In this document: positions 47,845 through 56,924 of the stretch, piece after piece | Position numbering within the stretch: the first letter of the stretch is position 1 | Layout: each line of letters opens with the position of its first letter | Assembly (NCBI GenBank): GCA_019351895.1 | Contig: JABBOH010000022.1 | Span: 1-64,000 of the forward strand | Length of the DNA stretch: 64,000 bases | DNA from: Pseudomonadota bacterium | GTDB lineage: Bacteria > Pseudomonadota > Alphaproteobacteria > Acetobacterales > Acetobacteraceae | Reading direction: 5' to 3' | Notes under the pieces: generated by a model | What the model saw: only the letters and a program-made list of their open reading frames with translations | Told to the model about the DNA's origin: nothing | The model's database searches: none | Translations under genes and position numbers: made by a program

Positions 47845-48613
47845 TCTGCAGATTGGCCTCCCGCAGTTTGTTGAGGTCCGGCGCCGCGATGCCGCGGTCG
47901 GTGATGATGATGTCAAAGTCCGAAACATCGCAGATCCGATGGAGCGCAGTTGCTCCGAACTTCTGGCTGTTGGCGAGCAAGACCCGCTGCGTCGCGATCG
48001 AGGCCAGCGCCTGCTTGATCTTCACAACCTCTTCCTCGGGATGATAGACCCCGTTTTCCCAGACGCTCTGCGCGGAGAGAAAGACTGTGTTCGCCCGCAA
48101 GCTGCGGATCGCCTGCTCGCAGATCATTCCAAAGAAGCCATGGTAGTGCTGGTGATAGGTGCCGCCGAGACAGATGACCGTCTTGCCGGCATCGCCGCGC
48201 AGCCGCTCCAAAGGCCCGAGGCCGTTGGTGATCACGGTCAATGGTTGGATCGGCGCCAACTGCTCGGCGAGAAAGGTCGAGGTACTCGAATCGTCGAGGA
48301 CAACGATCTGTCCGGGCAGGACGAGTTCGGCCGCGAGGCGTGCGATCGCCCGCTTCTCCGCAGTCGCGATCATGCTCCGCTGCGCGAACTCGGTTTCGGC
48401 GAGGCTGAAGGACTGCACCCGGGCGCCGCCATGGACTTTGCGGACGAAACCCCGCTCGGACAGCACATCGAGATCGCGATGGACGGTCATCCGGCTGACG
48501 CCGAAGCGCTCCGCCAGCTCGTCGACCTGGGCCGCGGTCTCCTTCAGCAGATAGTCCAGAATGCGTTGGCGCCGGCCGTCGACGCCGCGCGCCTTCAACG
48601 CATCATTTCCCAT
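47825..48613 (-). CDS. DeoR/GlpR-family transcriptional regulator
   Basis: A 262-residue repressor-type protein: winged helix at the N-terminus (RRQRILDYLLKETAAQVDELAERFGVSRMTVHRDLDVLSERGFVRKVHGGA) and a DeoR sensor domain (VVLDDSSTSTFLAEQL, TVITNGLGPLERL, HGFFGMICEQAIRSLRANTVFLSAQSV). It probably senses a sugar phosphate and controls the upstream sugar ABC genes, from which it is separated by about 90 nt. Confidence 0.9.
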   Translation of the reverse strand: MGNDALKARGVDGRRQRILDYLLKETAAQVDELAERFGVSRMTVHRDLDVLSERGFVRKVHGGARVQSFSLAETEFAQRSMIATAEKRAIARLAAELVLPGQIVVLDDSSTSTFLAEQLAPIQPLTVITNGLGPLERLRGDAGKTVICLGGTYHQHYHGFFGMICEQAIRSLRANTVFLSAQSVWENGVYHPEEEVVKIKQALASIATQRVLLANSQKFGATALHRICDVSDFDIIITDRGIAAPDLNKLREANLQIRLVDL

Positions 48614-48703
48614 GTATCCGCGCTCCGTGACCGGCAGAGACCACCCAGCCCGCAGGGGCCGGGTGGTGTAAGACCGTCTGCCGCTTTCAGCCGTATCGCG
48701 GCA

Positions 48704-49732
48704 TTACTGCTGGGCGTAGTGGCCGGAGGCGAGGTTGGCGTTGATGAGCGCCGGCAGTGTCTTCAGGAAGCCGTTAAAGTTGCCGTACATTTGGTTGTAG
48801 TAGTGGTCGATGTTGCTCTTGGTCAGTTCGGGCATGATGAACATGGCGGTCGCCGGAACCGGCTTGCCCTGGACGTGGTTGATCGCCACCTGCTCAGCCA
48901 TGCCGAGTTCCAACGGGCCGTCCTGCAGGTTGCTCTCCAGCTCAGTGCCGTCGCGGACGGCGCGCATGCCGTCCTTGATGCCGTCCGTGCCAGTCACCGG
49001 GATCTTGCCGGCGAGCCCCTTTTCCTTCAGCGCCTGGATGGCGCCGATCGCCATGTCGTCGTTCTCTGCGATGATGCCGTCGATCTTGCTGCCATAGCGC
49101 GACATCCAATCCTGCGTGACGCTATAGGCCTGGTTGCGCGCCCAGTTGCCCGGCTGGATGGCGAGCAGGGTCACGTTCGGGTTCTGCGCCAGAACTTCCT
49201 TGATGCCCTTGGTGCGGTCAATCTCGCCGGATTGGCCAAGCGGCCCCTGCAGGACCACGACGTTGCCCTTGCCGCCGAGCGCCGTGACCATGTGCTTCGC
49301 CTCGTTCGCGCCCGCCTGCACGTCATCCGGCCCGACATAGGAGGTGATGTAGGGCGTCGCGTCCGGGCTCGCCGTCAGGTTGGTGACGATCACCGCGATG
49401 CCCGCCGCCTTCGCCGCCTTGATCTGCGGCGTCAGCGTCGCCGAATTAACGGGGGCCACGACGATCGCATCGACCTTGCGGTTGATGAACTGCTGGAACT
49501 GCGAAATCTGGGCGTTCACGTCCATCCGCGCGCTGTCCCACAGCACGGTCGCGTGGTTGGCCTTGGCCACCTGCTCGACGCCGCGTTTGGCGAGCGAGAT
49601 GAAGGAGGACATGTCATAGACGGTGAAGCCGATGACGGGATGCGCACTGTCGGCGAAGGCCGGGGCAGCACCGGCGAGGCCGGCGGAGAGGGCGGCGCCG
49701 GCGAGGAGAGTCTTGAAGAGCTTGGACGGCAT
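48704..49732 (-). CDS. sugar ABC transporter substrate-binding protein (RbsB type)
   Basis: A 342-residue periplasmic protein with a signal peptide (KLFKTLLAGAALSAGLAG, probable cut after AFA at residue 27). HPVIGFTVYDMSSFISLAKRG, DAIVVAPVNSATLTPQI, GIIAENDDMAIGAIQALKEKG and VTGTDGIKDGMRAVRDG are features of the ribose/galactose-binding cluster. The ligand, likely a pentose, polyol or related sugar, cannot be named. Confidence 0.9.
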   Translation of the reverse strand: MPSKLFKTLLAGAALSAGLAGAAPAFADSAHPVIGFTVYDMSSFISLAKRGVEQVAKANHATVLWDSARMDVNAQISQFQQFINRKVDAIVVAPVNSATLTPQIKAAKAAGIAVIVTNLTASPDATPYITSYVGPDDVQAGANEAKHMVTALGGKGNVVVLQGPLGQSGEIDRTKGIKEVLAQNPNVTLLAIQPGNWARNQAYSVTQDWMSRYGSKIDGIIAENDDMAIGAIQALKEKGLAGKIPVTGTDGIKDGMRAVRDGTELESNLQDGPLELGMAEQVAINHVQGKPVPATAMFIMPELTKSNIDHYYNQMYGNFNGFLKTLPALINANLASGHYAQQ

Positions 49733-49818
49733 TTCTGTATCCCTGTGGTGATTGCGTGTTGTTCTGAAATCTCCGCCACGGCTCGCGGCGGAGCAGCCAA
49801 GGCACGGCCCCTTCGCGC

Positions 49819-50823
49819 TCAGTCGTCGCCCCGATTCATGACGCTGTCGACGAAGACGGCACCGATGATGATCAGGCCTTTGACGATGAGCTGGTAGAAG
49901 GGTGAAACGTTGATGATGTTCAGCCCGTTGTCGAGCACCCCGATGATGAGGAACCCGAAGACCGTGCCGATAATGGAGCCGCGTCCGCCGGCCAGGCTGA
50001 TGCCGCCGATGACCGCCGCCGCGATGGCGTTCAGCTCATAGCCGGTGCCGTTCGTGGCGATGCCCGCCGTTGCGCGCGCGGCCAGGATGACGCCCGCAAC
50101 GCCGGCGAGAAAGCCGGAGATCGTATAGACCGCGAAGCGATTGGCGCGAAGGTTGACACCGGCAACGCGCGCCGCCTGCGGATTGCCCCCGACCGCGTAG
50201 ATATGCATGCCGAATTTGGTGCGGGCGAGCAACACCCAGGCGATCACGACGACGATGACCATCACAGCGACCGGAATCGAAACCCCGAAGATCGTGCCGC
50301 TGAGGGCCAGGAACTGATCGGACAGGCCGGAAATCGGCTGCCCATCGCTGGCAACGAAGGCGAGGCCGGACGCCACCGTCATATTGCCGAGCGTCGCGAC
50401 GAAGGGCGGCACGCGCGCGAAGGCGACGAGCGCGCCATTGAAGGCGCCGATGGCGGTGCCGGCGGCGATGCCGAGGATTACGGCTTCCGCGCAGGTCAGG
50501 GCGCCGTCGTCCTGCGCGAACAGCGCGGCGACCACGCCTGACAGGCCGACGATGCTGCCGACCGATAGATCGATGCCGCCGGTCAGGATGACGAATGTCG
50601 CCCCGGTCGCCAGCAGCGCGTTCGCCGCCACCTGGATCAGGATGACGTTCATGTTGGAGAAGGTCAGGAAGCTTCGGTTCGACACCGCCAGCGTGACGAG
50701 GAACACCGCCAGGATGATGACCAGGGCGTAGCGCAAGGCGAACCGGCCGATCTGGCGTGGCGACGGCATGCCCTTGGGCTCTGCCGCGTTCACGACCTCC
50801 GAGGTGGCGCTATTGCCTGTCAT
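49819..50823 (-). CDS. sugar ABC transporter permease (RbsC type)
   Basis: A 334-residue, roughly ten-segment permease. ATFVILTGGIDLSVGSIVGLSGV and GRGSIIGTVFGFLIIGVLDNGLNIINVSPF are the classic RbsC/XylH motifs, and GGNPQAARVAGVNLRANRFAVY the conserved cytoplasmic loop. Its start overlaps the ATPase stop by 14 nt, showing translational coupling. Confidence 0.92.
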   Translation of the reverse strand: MTGNSATSEVVNAAEPKGMPSPRQIGRFALRYALVIILAVFLVTLAVSNRSFLTFSNMNVILIQVAANALLATGATFVILTGGIDLSVGSIVGLSGVVAALFAQDDGALTCAEAVILGIAAGTAIGAFNGALVAFARVPPFVATLGNMTVASGLAFVASDGQPISGLSDQFLALSGTIFGVSIPVAVMVIVVVIAWVLLARTKFGMHIYAVGGNPQAARVAGVNLRANRFAVYTISGFLAGVAGVILAARATAGIATNGTGYELNAIAAAVIGGISLAGGRGSIIGTVFGFLIIGVLDNGLNIINVSPFYQLIVKGLIIIGAVFVDSVMNRGDD

Positions 50824-52351
50824 TGGATGCCCTTCCCATCGCCAGACGCAGGATCGCCTCCTGGTCCAACTCGTTCTTCTTCAACTCGCCCATGATCGCC
50901 CCTTCACGGATAACCAAGACCCGGTGGCTCAGGTTGATGAGTTCCGGCATGTCGGAGGATGCCAGCAGCACCGCAACGCCCTGGGCCGCGAGATCGTTGA
51001 TGAGGCGATAGAGTTCGCTGCGCGCGCCCACGTCGATCCCGCGCGTCGGTTCGTCCAGGATGAGAAGACGCGGAGTTCCGGTGACAAGCCATCGGGCGAG
51101 CGCCACCTTCTGTTGATTGCCGCCGGAAAGATGGCCGACCTTCTGCCCGAGCGTCGCATAGGCCACGCGCGTGCGCCTCAGTACATCAAGCGTCTTGCTG
51201 CGTCGGTTCCCGTTCTCCAGGAAGCCGACCGCGGTAAACGTATCGAGGTGCGGCAGCGTCACGTTGTCGAGGATCGAGAGCGATGTCAGGATGCCAGAAA
51301 GCTTACGGTCCTCCGGCACCAGGGCGATCCCTCGCCGGATCGATTCCTTCATACGCCCGAGTGGCAGGTCCCGTCCGTCGAGACGCAGCGAACCGGTCGC
51401 CTTCCGCATTCCGTAGATGGCTTCGAGCAATTCGGAGCGGCCGGCGCCGACGAGCCCGCCGAGCCCAAGGATCTCACCCGCCCTGACGGTGAAGGAGACC
51501 GAGGACTTGTATCCCTTGACGGCGAGGTTGCGGACTTCGAGGACCGGCGTGTCGCTTTCCGTGATCTGACGGTCGGGAAATAGTTCCGTGATTTCGCGGC
51601 CGACCATATCGGCGATGATCGCGCGCTCGGTCAGTGCCGATGTCGGCGCGTGGCGGATGATGGCCCCGTCCCGCATGATGGCGACGGTATCCGAAATCGC
51701 CTCGATTTCTTCCATACGGTGGCTGGTGTAGAGAATGCACACCCCGGACGCCCGCAATCGGCGGATGACCTGGAACAGCTGCTCGACCTCGCGCGCGCTG
51801 AGCGAGGAGGTCGGTTCATCCATCAGGATGATCCGCGCCTGGCGCGACGTCGCCTTGAGGATCTCGATCATTTGCGTCGTCGCGACATTGAGGCGCTTCA
51901 TCGGCAGCGTGGGGTCGACCGACAGCCCCACACCCTCCATCATCGCGGCGGCTTCCTCGATCATCTGGCGACGACGGAGCAGGCCGAAACCGCTTTTCTC
52001 GCGTCCGATCAGGAGATTTTGCCAGACCCTCATATCCGGGATCGGCGCGAGCTCCTGCGGAATGATGGAGACACCAAGGCCCTGGGCGTGGCGTGCGTCG
52101 AAGCGGCGCACCGGCTCTCCGAACAGGGTCAGCTGGCCGGCATCGGGATGCACCTGGCCGGAGATGATCTTGAACAGTGTGGATTTTCCGGCCCCGTTCT
52201 CTCCCGCCAGAACGTTCACGGTGCCCCGCATAAACGTCACCGAGATGTCTCGCAGAACCGGCACGCCGTCATAGGATTTGGTCAGGCCGCTGCAACCGAC
52301 GGCGATCTCGCTCGCGGGCTGCGGCAACTCCGCGACGGCTGCGCCGCTCAC
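50810..52351 (-). CDS. sugar ABC transporter ATPase, two domains (RbsA type)
   Basis: About 513 residues with two nucleotide-binding domains. The first has Walker A GENGAGKST, signature LNVATTQMIEI (degenerate, as usual) and Walker B IILMDEPTSSLS; the second has LVGAGRSELL (modified Walker A), LSGGNQQKVALARWL and LLILDEPTRGIDV. The in-frame GTG at 52351 was chosen, behind GGCGGAG; it overlaps the stop of a 15-codon upstream frame that has a better ribosome site. Confidence 0.9.
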   Translation of the reverse strand: MSGAAVAELPQPASEIAVGCSGLTKSYDGVPVLRDISVTFMRGTVNVLAGENGAGKSTLFKIISGQVHPDAGQLTLFGEPVRRFDARHAQGLGVSIIPQELAPIPDMRVWQNLLIGREKSGFGLLRRRQMIEEAAAMMEGVGLSVDPTLPMKRLNVATTQMIEILKATSRQARIILMDEPTSSLSAREVEQLFQVIRRLRASGVCILYTSHRMEEIEAISDTVAIMRDGAIIRHAPTSALTERAIIADMVGREITELFPDRQITESDTPVLEVRNLAVKGYKSSVSFTVRAGEILGLGGLVGAGRSELLEAIYGMRKATGSLRLDGRDLPLGRMKESIRRGIALVPEDRKLSGILTSLSILDNVTLPHLDTFTAVGFLENGNRRSKTLDVLRRTRVAYATLGQKVGHLSGGNQQKVALARWLVTGTPRLLILDEPTRGIDVGARSELYRLINDLAAQGVAVLLASSDMPELINLSHRVLVIREGAIMGELKKNELDQEAILRLAMGRASNDRQ

Positions 52352-52395
52352 GCGCGCAACTCCGCCGGATCGGCCCTGACACCTTCGGCTGTCAT
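52348..52395 (-). CDS. 15-codon upstream open frame before the sugar ABC ATPase
   Basis: ATG at 52395 preceded by GAGGAGGAA starts MTAEGVRADPAELRA, ending at a TGA that overlaps the ATPase GTG (GTGA). It has the strongest ribosome site of the operon. It may be a leader peptide that couples translation, or the original ATPase start thrown out of frame by an indel. Confidence 0.4.
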   Translation of the reverse strand: MTAEGVRADPAELRA

Positions 52396-52453
52396 CGCTT
52401 CCTCCTCGAAACCCAACCGGGCCCATGCGCGGCTCTTTAGAACCACCTCTTGA

Positions 52454-52985
52454 GATATCCCTATCATGTTAGCTGGGAAACGCAACCGCTGTGGGCGATT
52501 TGTCGCGGGTTGTGAGAGGTCGATCACAGCCCGCCCTAAAGTGCTAGGAAGCGGTGCCGACCGCCCAGCCTCCTCATACGGATGATGTCCATCTGGCGCT
52601 GAGCCCAGTCTACGGATACGGATCAGTGGCGTGGAGCAGGACCGCCGACATGAGGCGGTTGATCAATACTGCCGGCGAAGCTTGGCCGTCGTGACACGCG
52701 CCATCCTAGCCGCTGGTTGGCCTAACGTGCCCGTGGGGCTGCTCGGCGCGTTGGACGATTGCGGCGCTCAAAATGGTGAGCGGCTGCTGAGACCCAAGGT
52801 GAGTTGAGGTCGCGCGCCGCACGACGGCGCGCTTGATGAAGCAGATGGGGCCTGCGGGGTGATCCGTGGCTGTCCCGCGAGGACGACGGTCAGCAATCGG
52901 GCCGCTCCTTGTCCCCGGGACAAAGTGAACCGGTAGTTTCATGCGGCGAAGCCCGATCGCTGGTCCCAGTTCGGCACCCGCAAAG
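52454..52985. other. gap between the two ABC operons
   Basis: No gene is recognised. Two dyads are visible: GCGCGCCG/CGGCGCGC (52812-52832, 5-nt loop), which could be a terminator-like hairpin downstream of the oligopeptide-type operon, and the palindrome TTGTCCCCGGGACAA (52909-52923). A minus-strand open stretch around 52920-53005 (AELGPAIGLRRMKLPVHFVP) is of unknown origin. The promoter of the sugar ABC operon should lie near 52454-52550. Confidence 0.4.
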
Positions 52986-53984
52986 TCATTTTGGAGTGGG
53001 CCCACTGGGCGCGGTGACGTGGCAAGCGGCTTGATGTCCCGGTGCAGCTTGACTCAGCATCGGCGTCATCGTCGCGCATTTGGCGACAGCGAGCGGGCAG
53101 CGCCTGCGGAAGCGGCAGCCCTCGCCGGGGTTCACGACGCGCGGCGGCTCCCCCGTATCGGCGGCCGTCAACGTGATCGGTGCGCGGGGGTCGGGTACCG
53201 CCGAGAGCAGCAGGCGCGTATAGGGATGCACCGGGCGGTGCAGCACGTCCTCGGTGGGGCCGCTTTCCGCCACCCGGCCTGCGTACATGACGACGATGCG
53301 GTGCGAGACGTAGCGGGCGCTCGCGATGTCATGGGTGATGTAGAGGAAGGAGATCCCGTCCTCCGCGCACAGCCGCGCCATCAGGTTGAGCACGCCGATG
53401 CGGATCGAAACGTCCAGCATCGACACTGGCTCATCCGCCAGAACAAGGCTCGGCTGATAGGACAGGGCCTGGGCGAAGCCGACGCGCTGGCGCTGACCGC
53501 CGCTCATCTCATGCGGGTATCGCGCCATGACTTGGCGCGCGGGCGAAAGGCCGACGGATTCGAGAGCCCGGACCGCCGCAGCCTCCCGCTCATTGGCGGA
53601 GAGGCTCGGTTGATGGAGTGCCAGCCCGCGCAACAGTGCGTAGCCGATGGGATGAACCGGATTGAGCGAGCTGAACGGATCCTGGAAGACCATCGGCACT
53701 TGGCCACGATAAGCCAGAAGGTCGGCCCGCGTCCGCACATCGCGCAGGGATCGGCAGCGGAACAGGATGTCGCCGCTCGTCGGCTCATAGACCTTGGCCA
53801 GCAAGCGGGCGATGGTGCTCTTGCCGCTGCCGCTCTCGCCAACGACGGCCAGGATCTCGCGCGGGCGGATGACCAGGTCGAGGTCATCCACCGCATGCAG
53901 ACGCGCCGTGCTGAACAGGCCGCCGATGTGAAAATGCCGCGCGAGCGCGCGCGTTTCGAGGAGCGGTGCGGTTTCCTCAGCCAT
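52986..53984 (-). CDS. oligopeptide-type ABC transporter ATPase (DppF/OppF type)
   Basis: A 332-residue ATPase: Walker A GESGSGKST, Q-loop VFQDPFSSLNPVHP, signature MSGGQRQRVGFAQAL, Walker B SLVLADEPVSMLD, H-loop YITHDIASA. The C-terminal zone GEGCRFRRRCPLAVAKC has the Cys-rich oligopeptide-transporter motif. It starts 8 nt inside dppD. Last gene of the operon. Confidence 0.92.
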   Translation of the reverse strand: MAEETAPLLETRALARHFHIGGLFSTARLHAVDDLDLVIRPREILAVVGESGSGKSTIARLLAKVYEPTSGDILFRCRSLRDVRTRADLLAYRGQVPMVFQDPFSSLNPVHPIGYALLRGLALHQPSLSANEREAAAVRALESVGLSPARQVMARYPHEMSGGQRQRVGFAQALSYQPSLVLADEPVSMLDVSIRIGVLNLMARLCAEDGISFLYITHDIASARYVSHRIVVMYAGRVAESGPTEDVLHRPVHPYTRLLLSAVPDPRAPITLTAADTGEPPRVVNPGEGCRFRRRCPLAVAKCATMTPMLSQAAPGHQAACHVTAPSGPTPK

Positions 53985-54948
53985 CTGCTAGCTCATAGAG
54001 GAGGCAGCGCACGTGGGCTTCGCCGGACACGTAAAGCGCGGGCTCGATCTCGGCGCAGCGCGGCATCACCTTCGGGCAGCGCGGCCGGAAACGGCAACCG
54101 CTCGGCAGGTCCGAAAGATCGGGCGGAGCGCCGGGAATGCCGGTCAACGGAACCTTTGGGCCGTAGACGGAGGGGAAGGAGTCCAGAAGGCCACGCGTGT
54201 AAGGGTGCTGCGGATTGGCGAAAAGCGGGCGCGTCGGACCGATCTCGACGATGCGGCCGGCATACATCACAGCCAGCCGGTCCGAGAAATGGCCGACCAG
54301 CGACATGTCGTGCGTGACGAAGATGACCGCGAAGCCGAGCCGTCGTTGCAGCTCCTTGACCTGCACCATCAGCGATCGTTGAGCTACGACATCGAGCGCC
54401 GATGTCGGCTCATCCATGACGATGAGTTCAGGCGAGAGGAGCAGCGCCATCGCGATCATCACGCGCTGGCGCATGCCGCCAGACAGCTGATGCGGATAGC
54501 TTTTCAGATGGATCGCATCGATGCCGACCAGCGCCAGCACTTCCTGGGAGCGTGCGCGGATCCGCCTGCGGTCGGACATGCCGTGCGCCCGCATCGCGTC
54601 CTCATATTGTGCGGCGACGGTCTTGACGGGATTGAGCGCGTTCATGGCGCTTTGCATCACAACCGAATAGTCGCGCCAGCGCATCGCCCGCAGCGTCTCG
54701 CCCACCAGCCCCACCATGTCGCGGCCCTTGAAGGTCACCGAGCCGCTGACAAGCTCCGCGGGCGGGCTGAGGAGCTGCGCGATGGCAAAGAGCAGCGTCG
54801 ACTTCCCGCAGCCCGATTCGCCTACGATGCCGAGGAATTCGCCGCGCGCGACCTGGAAGCTGACGTGATCCACGGCGCGTGCCGGCTCCCCTGCGGTGCT
54901 GTATTCGACCGTGATGTCGGCAACGTCGAGGATGGGGTCGGCAATCAC
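53977..54948 (-). CDS. oligopeptide-type ABC transporter ATPase (DppD/OppD type)
   Basis: A 323-residue ATPase with Walker A GESGCGKST, Q-loop VMQSAMNALNPVKT, signature LSGGMRQRVMIAMAL, Walker B ELIVMDEPTSALD and H-loop FVTHDMS; the tail SGCRFRPRCPKVMPRC is the Cys-rich motif. It begins with GTG 7 nt after the dppC stop. Confidence 0.92.
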   Translation of the reverse strand: MIADPILDVADITVEYSTAGEPARAVDHVSFQVARGEFLGIVGESGCGKSTLLFAIAQLLSPPAELVSGSVTFKGRDMVGLVGETLRAMRWRDYSVVMQSAMNALNPVKTVAAQYEDAMRAHGMSDRRRIRARSQEVLALVGIDAIHLKSYPHQLSGGMRQRVMIAMALLLSPELIVMDEPTSALDVVAQRSLMVQVKELQRRLGFAVIFVTHDMSLVGHFSDRLAVMYAGRIVEIGPTRPLFANPQHPYTRGLLDSFPSVYGPKVPLTGIPGAPPDLSDLPSGCRFRPRCPKVMPRCAEIEPALYVSGEAHVRCLLYELADG

Positions 54949-54955
54949 GCTGCTC

Positions 54956-55882
54956 TCAGGGTGTGCGTCGGGCGCGGCGCTTGCGGACCGGCCGCAGCAC
55001 CGGGTTGCTGATTTCGTCGAAGGCGTAGTTGAGCAGCGCGAAGGCGCCGCCGAGCGTCGCGATGCCGACCCCGGGGGCGATTGCCCAGAGCGGGATGCCC
55101 GCCTGCAGGGCCTCGTTGTTCTGGGCCCAATACAGCATCGTCCCCCAACTTGGCGTGTTGACGTTGCCGAGCCCGAGGAACTGCAGCCCCGCCGCCGTCA
55201 GGATGGCGTAGACGGAGGCGCCCAGGAAATTCGCGACGAGAAGAGACGTCATGTTCGGCAGGATCTCGGCGATGATGATTCGCCAACTGCGCTCGCCGCG
55301 CAGGCGCGCGGCGGTGAGGAACTCCCGATGGCGCAGCGAGAGGACCTGAGCGCGAAGCTGCCGCGCCCCGTACGACCAGCCGGTTGCCACCAGCACGGCG
55401 ATGATCATCGTGTTGCCACCGGTTTTGGAATAGGCGGCGATGATGACGACGAGCGGGAAGGCCGGGATGACGAGGAACACGTCTGTGATCAGCGAGAGCA
55501 GGCTGTCCGTCGTGCCGCCAAGGTAGCCGGCCCCGACGCCGATGAGTGCCGAGATCATCGTCGAGAGCAGCCCGGCGGCGACGGCGATAACGAGGGACGC
55601 ACGCGCGCCCCAGATGAACTGCGCGAAGATGTCCTGCCCGTAGGATGTCGTGCCGAGCCAGTTGGCGGTGCTTGGCCCCTGACCCGGCATGAAGGCTTCC
55701 GCATTCGGATCGCCCGGCGCTATGACGCCCGGGATGATCGCCATGACGATGCAGATACCGAGCAGGATCGCGCCCGCCAGGGCCTTGCGGTTGGAGAGGA
55801 TGGCGCGGCCCAGCGTTCCGGCGGAGCGCAGCCCGGGCGGGCCCCGCCGCGTGGGCCTGCCCGTCGTGGCGGGCGCGCTCAT
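54956..55882 (-). CDS. oligopeptide-type ABC transporter permease (DppC/OppC type)
   Basis: A 308-residue inner-membrane protein. GTTSYGQDIFAQFIWGARASL and YLGGTTDSLLSLITDVFLVIPAFPLVVII are the conserved OppC regions, and ARLRGERSWRIIIAEILPNM the EAA loop. Its ATG overlaps the dppB stop by 4 nt. Confidence 0.92.
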   Translation of the reverse strand: MSAPATTGRPTRRGPPGLRSAGTLGRAILSNRKALAGAILLGICIVMAIIPGVIAPGDPNAEAFMPGQGPSTANWLGTTSYGQDIFAQFIWGARASLVIAVAAGLLSTMISALIGVGAGYLGGTTDSLLSLITDVFLVIPAFPLVVIIAAYSKTGGNTMIIAVLVATGWSYGARQLRAQVLSLRHREFLTAARLRGERSWRIIIAEILPNMTSLLVANFLGASVYAILTAAGLQFLGLGNVNTPSWGTMLYWAQNNEALQAGIPLWAIAPGVGIATLGGAFALLNYAFDEISNPVLRPVRKRRARRTP

Positions 55883-56862
55883 CCGGAACCCCGGGTGCGG
55901 GGGTCCAGCAGTACCGTCACGCCATCAACCGCGAGGATCGCGAGCAGGACAGCAACGGTGATGAAGAGAAACAGCGTCTGCATGAGCGGATAGTCTTCGT
56001 TGAGCACGGATTGCAGCATCATGTAGCCGACACCGGGATAGGAGAAGACGTATTCCACCAGGATCGCGCCGCTGACGACGAAGCCGAGCGACATGCCGAA
56101 GCCGCTGAGATTGGGTAGGATCGCGTTGCGCCCCGCGTAGTCGAACATGATGCGAGCCGGGGAGAGGCCTTTCGCGCGCGCCATCCGCACGTAGTCCTCG
56201 TTCAACGTCATGATCATGTTGTTTCGCATCGTCAGAATCCAGCCGCCGATGGAGGTGAGGATGATGGTGAAGGCAGGCAGGATCGCATGCTGGATCACGT
56301 CCCAGGCAAAAGCCCAGGTAAGGGTCATTGCCTGTCCGTTGGTGTAGCCGAAGCCGAGCGGCAGCCAGCCGAGCGTGATCGAGAACACGAGGATGAAGAC
56401 CAGCGCGATCCAGAAATAGGGGAAGGCCGAGAGGACGATGAAGATCGGCGGCAGGATGCTGTCGAACCATCCGCCGCGGCCCCAGGCGCCGACCATGCCG
56501 ATGAGCGTTCCCACTATGAAGGCGATCACCGTGGTGACGCCGACGAGGCCGAGCGTCCAGGGCAGCGCCTGGAACACGACCTGTGCCACGGTATCCGGGA
56601 AGAACGTCAGCGACCGGCCGAACTGCCCGGTGAAGCTGTTACCGAGATAGGCGAAATACTGGGAGACCAGACTCTGCTGCGTGTTCACCCCGAAGGCCAC
56701 TTCCATGGCACGCAGGGACTGACCGCTCAGCCTGCCATGGAAACGCGCGATCATCGCGGTCGCCGGATTGCCGGGCATGAGGCGCGGCAGGAAGAAGTTG
56801 ACCGTCATCGCCGCCCAGAGCGTGACGATGAAGAAGCCGAGGCGGCGCAGGATGTAGCGCAT
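55879..56862 (-). CDS. oligopeptide-type ABC transporter permease (DppB/OppB type)
   Basis: A 327-residue permease starting MRYILRRLGFFIVTLWAAMTVNFFLPRLMPG, the standard DppB N-terminus. The EAA loop region is YVRMARAKGLSPARIMFDYAGRNAILP. It follows the binding protein by 62 nt. Confidence 0.92.
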   Translation of the reverse strand: MRYILRRLGFFIVTLWAAMTVNFFLPRLMPGNPATAMIARFHGRLSGQSLRAMEVAFGVNTQQSLVSQYFAYLGNSFTGQFGRSLTFFPDTVAQVVFQALPWTLGLVGVTTVIAFIVGTLIGMVGAWGRGGWFDSILPPIFIVLSAFPYFWIALVFILVFSITLGWLPLGFGYTNGQAMTLTWAFAWDVIQHAILPAFTIILTSIGGWILTMRNNMIMTLNEDYVRMARAKGLSPARIMFDYAGRNAILPNLSGFGMSLGFVVSGAILVEYVFSYPGVGYMMLQSVLNEDYPLMQTLFLFITVAVLLAILAVDGVTVLLDPRTRGSG

Positions 56863-56924
56863 CTAGCTCACATCGCTCTCATCAGGCGACATCCTGCCGC
56901 AAACGCGGGCGAGGGCGGTCACCC

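Noticed and set aside
47939-49897. 652-residue plus-strand open frame
   Set aside because: Antisense to the DeoR and substrate-binding genes; long only because of GC bias.
52933-52943. GTAGTTTCATG as a seventh copy of the shared promoter box
   Set aside because: It lacks the CCGA part, has no -10-like hexamer 31-32 nt downstream and no plus-strand gene behind it.
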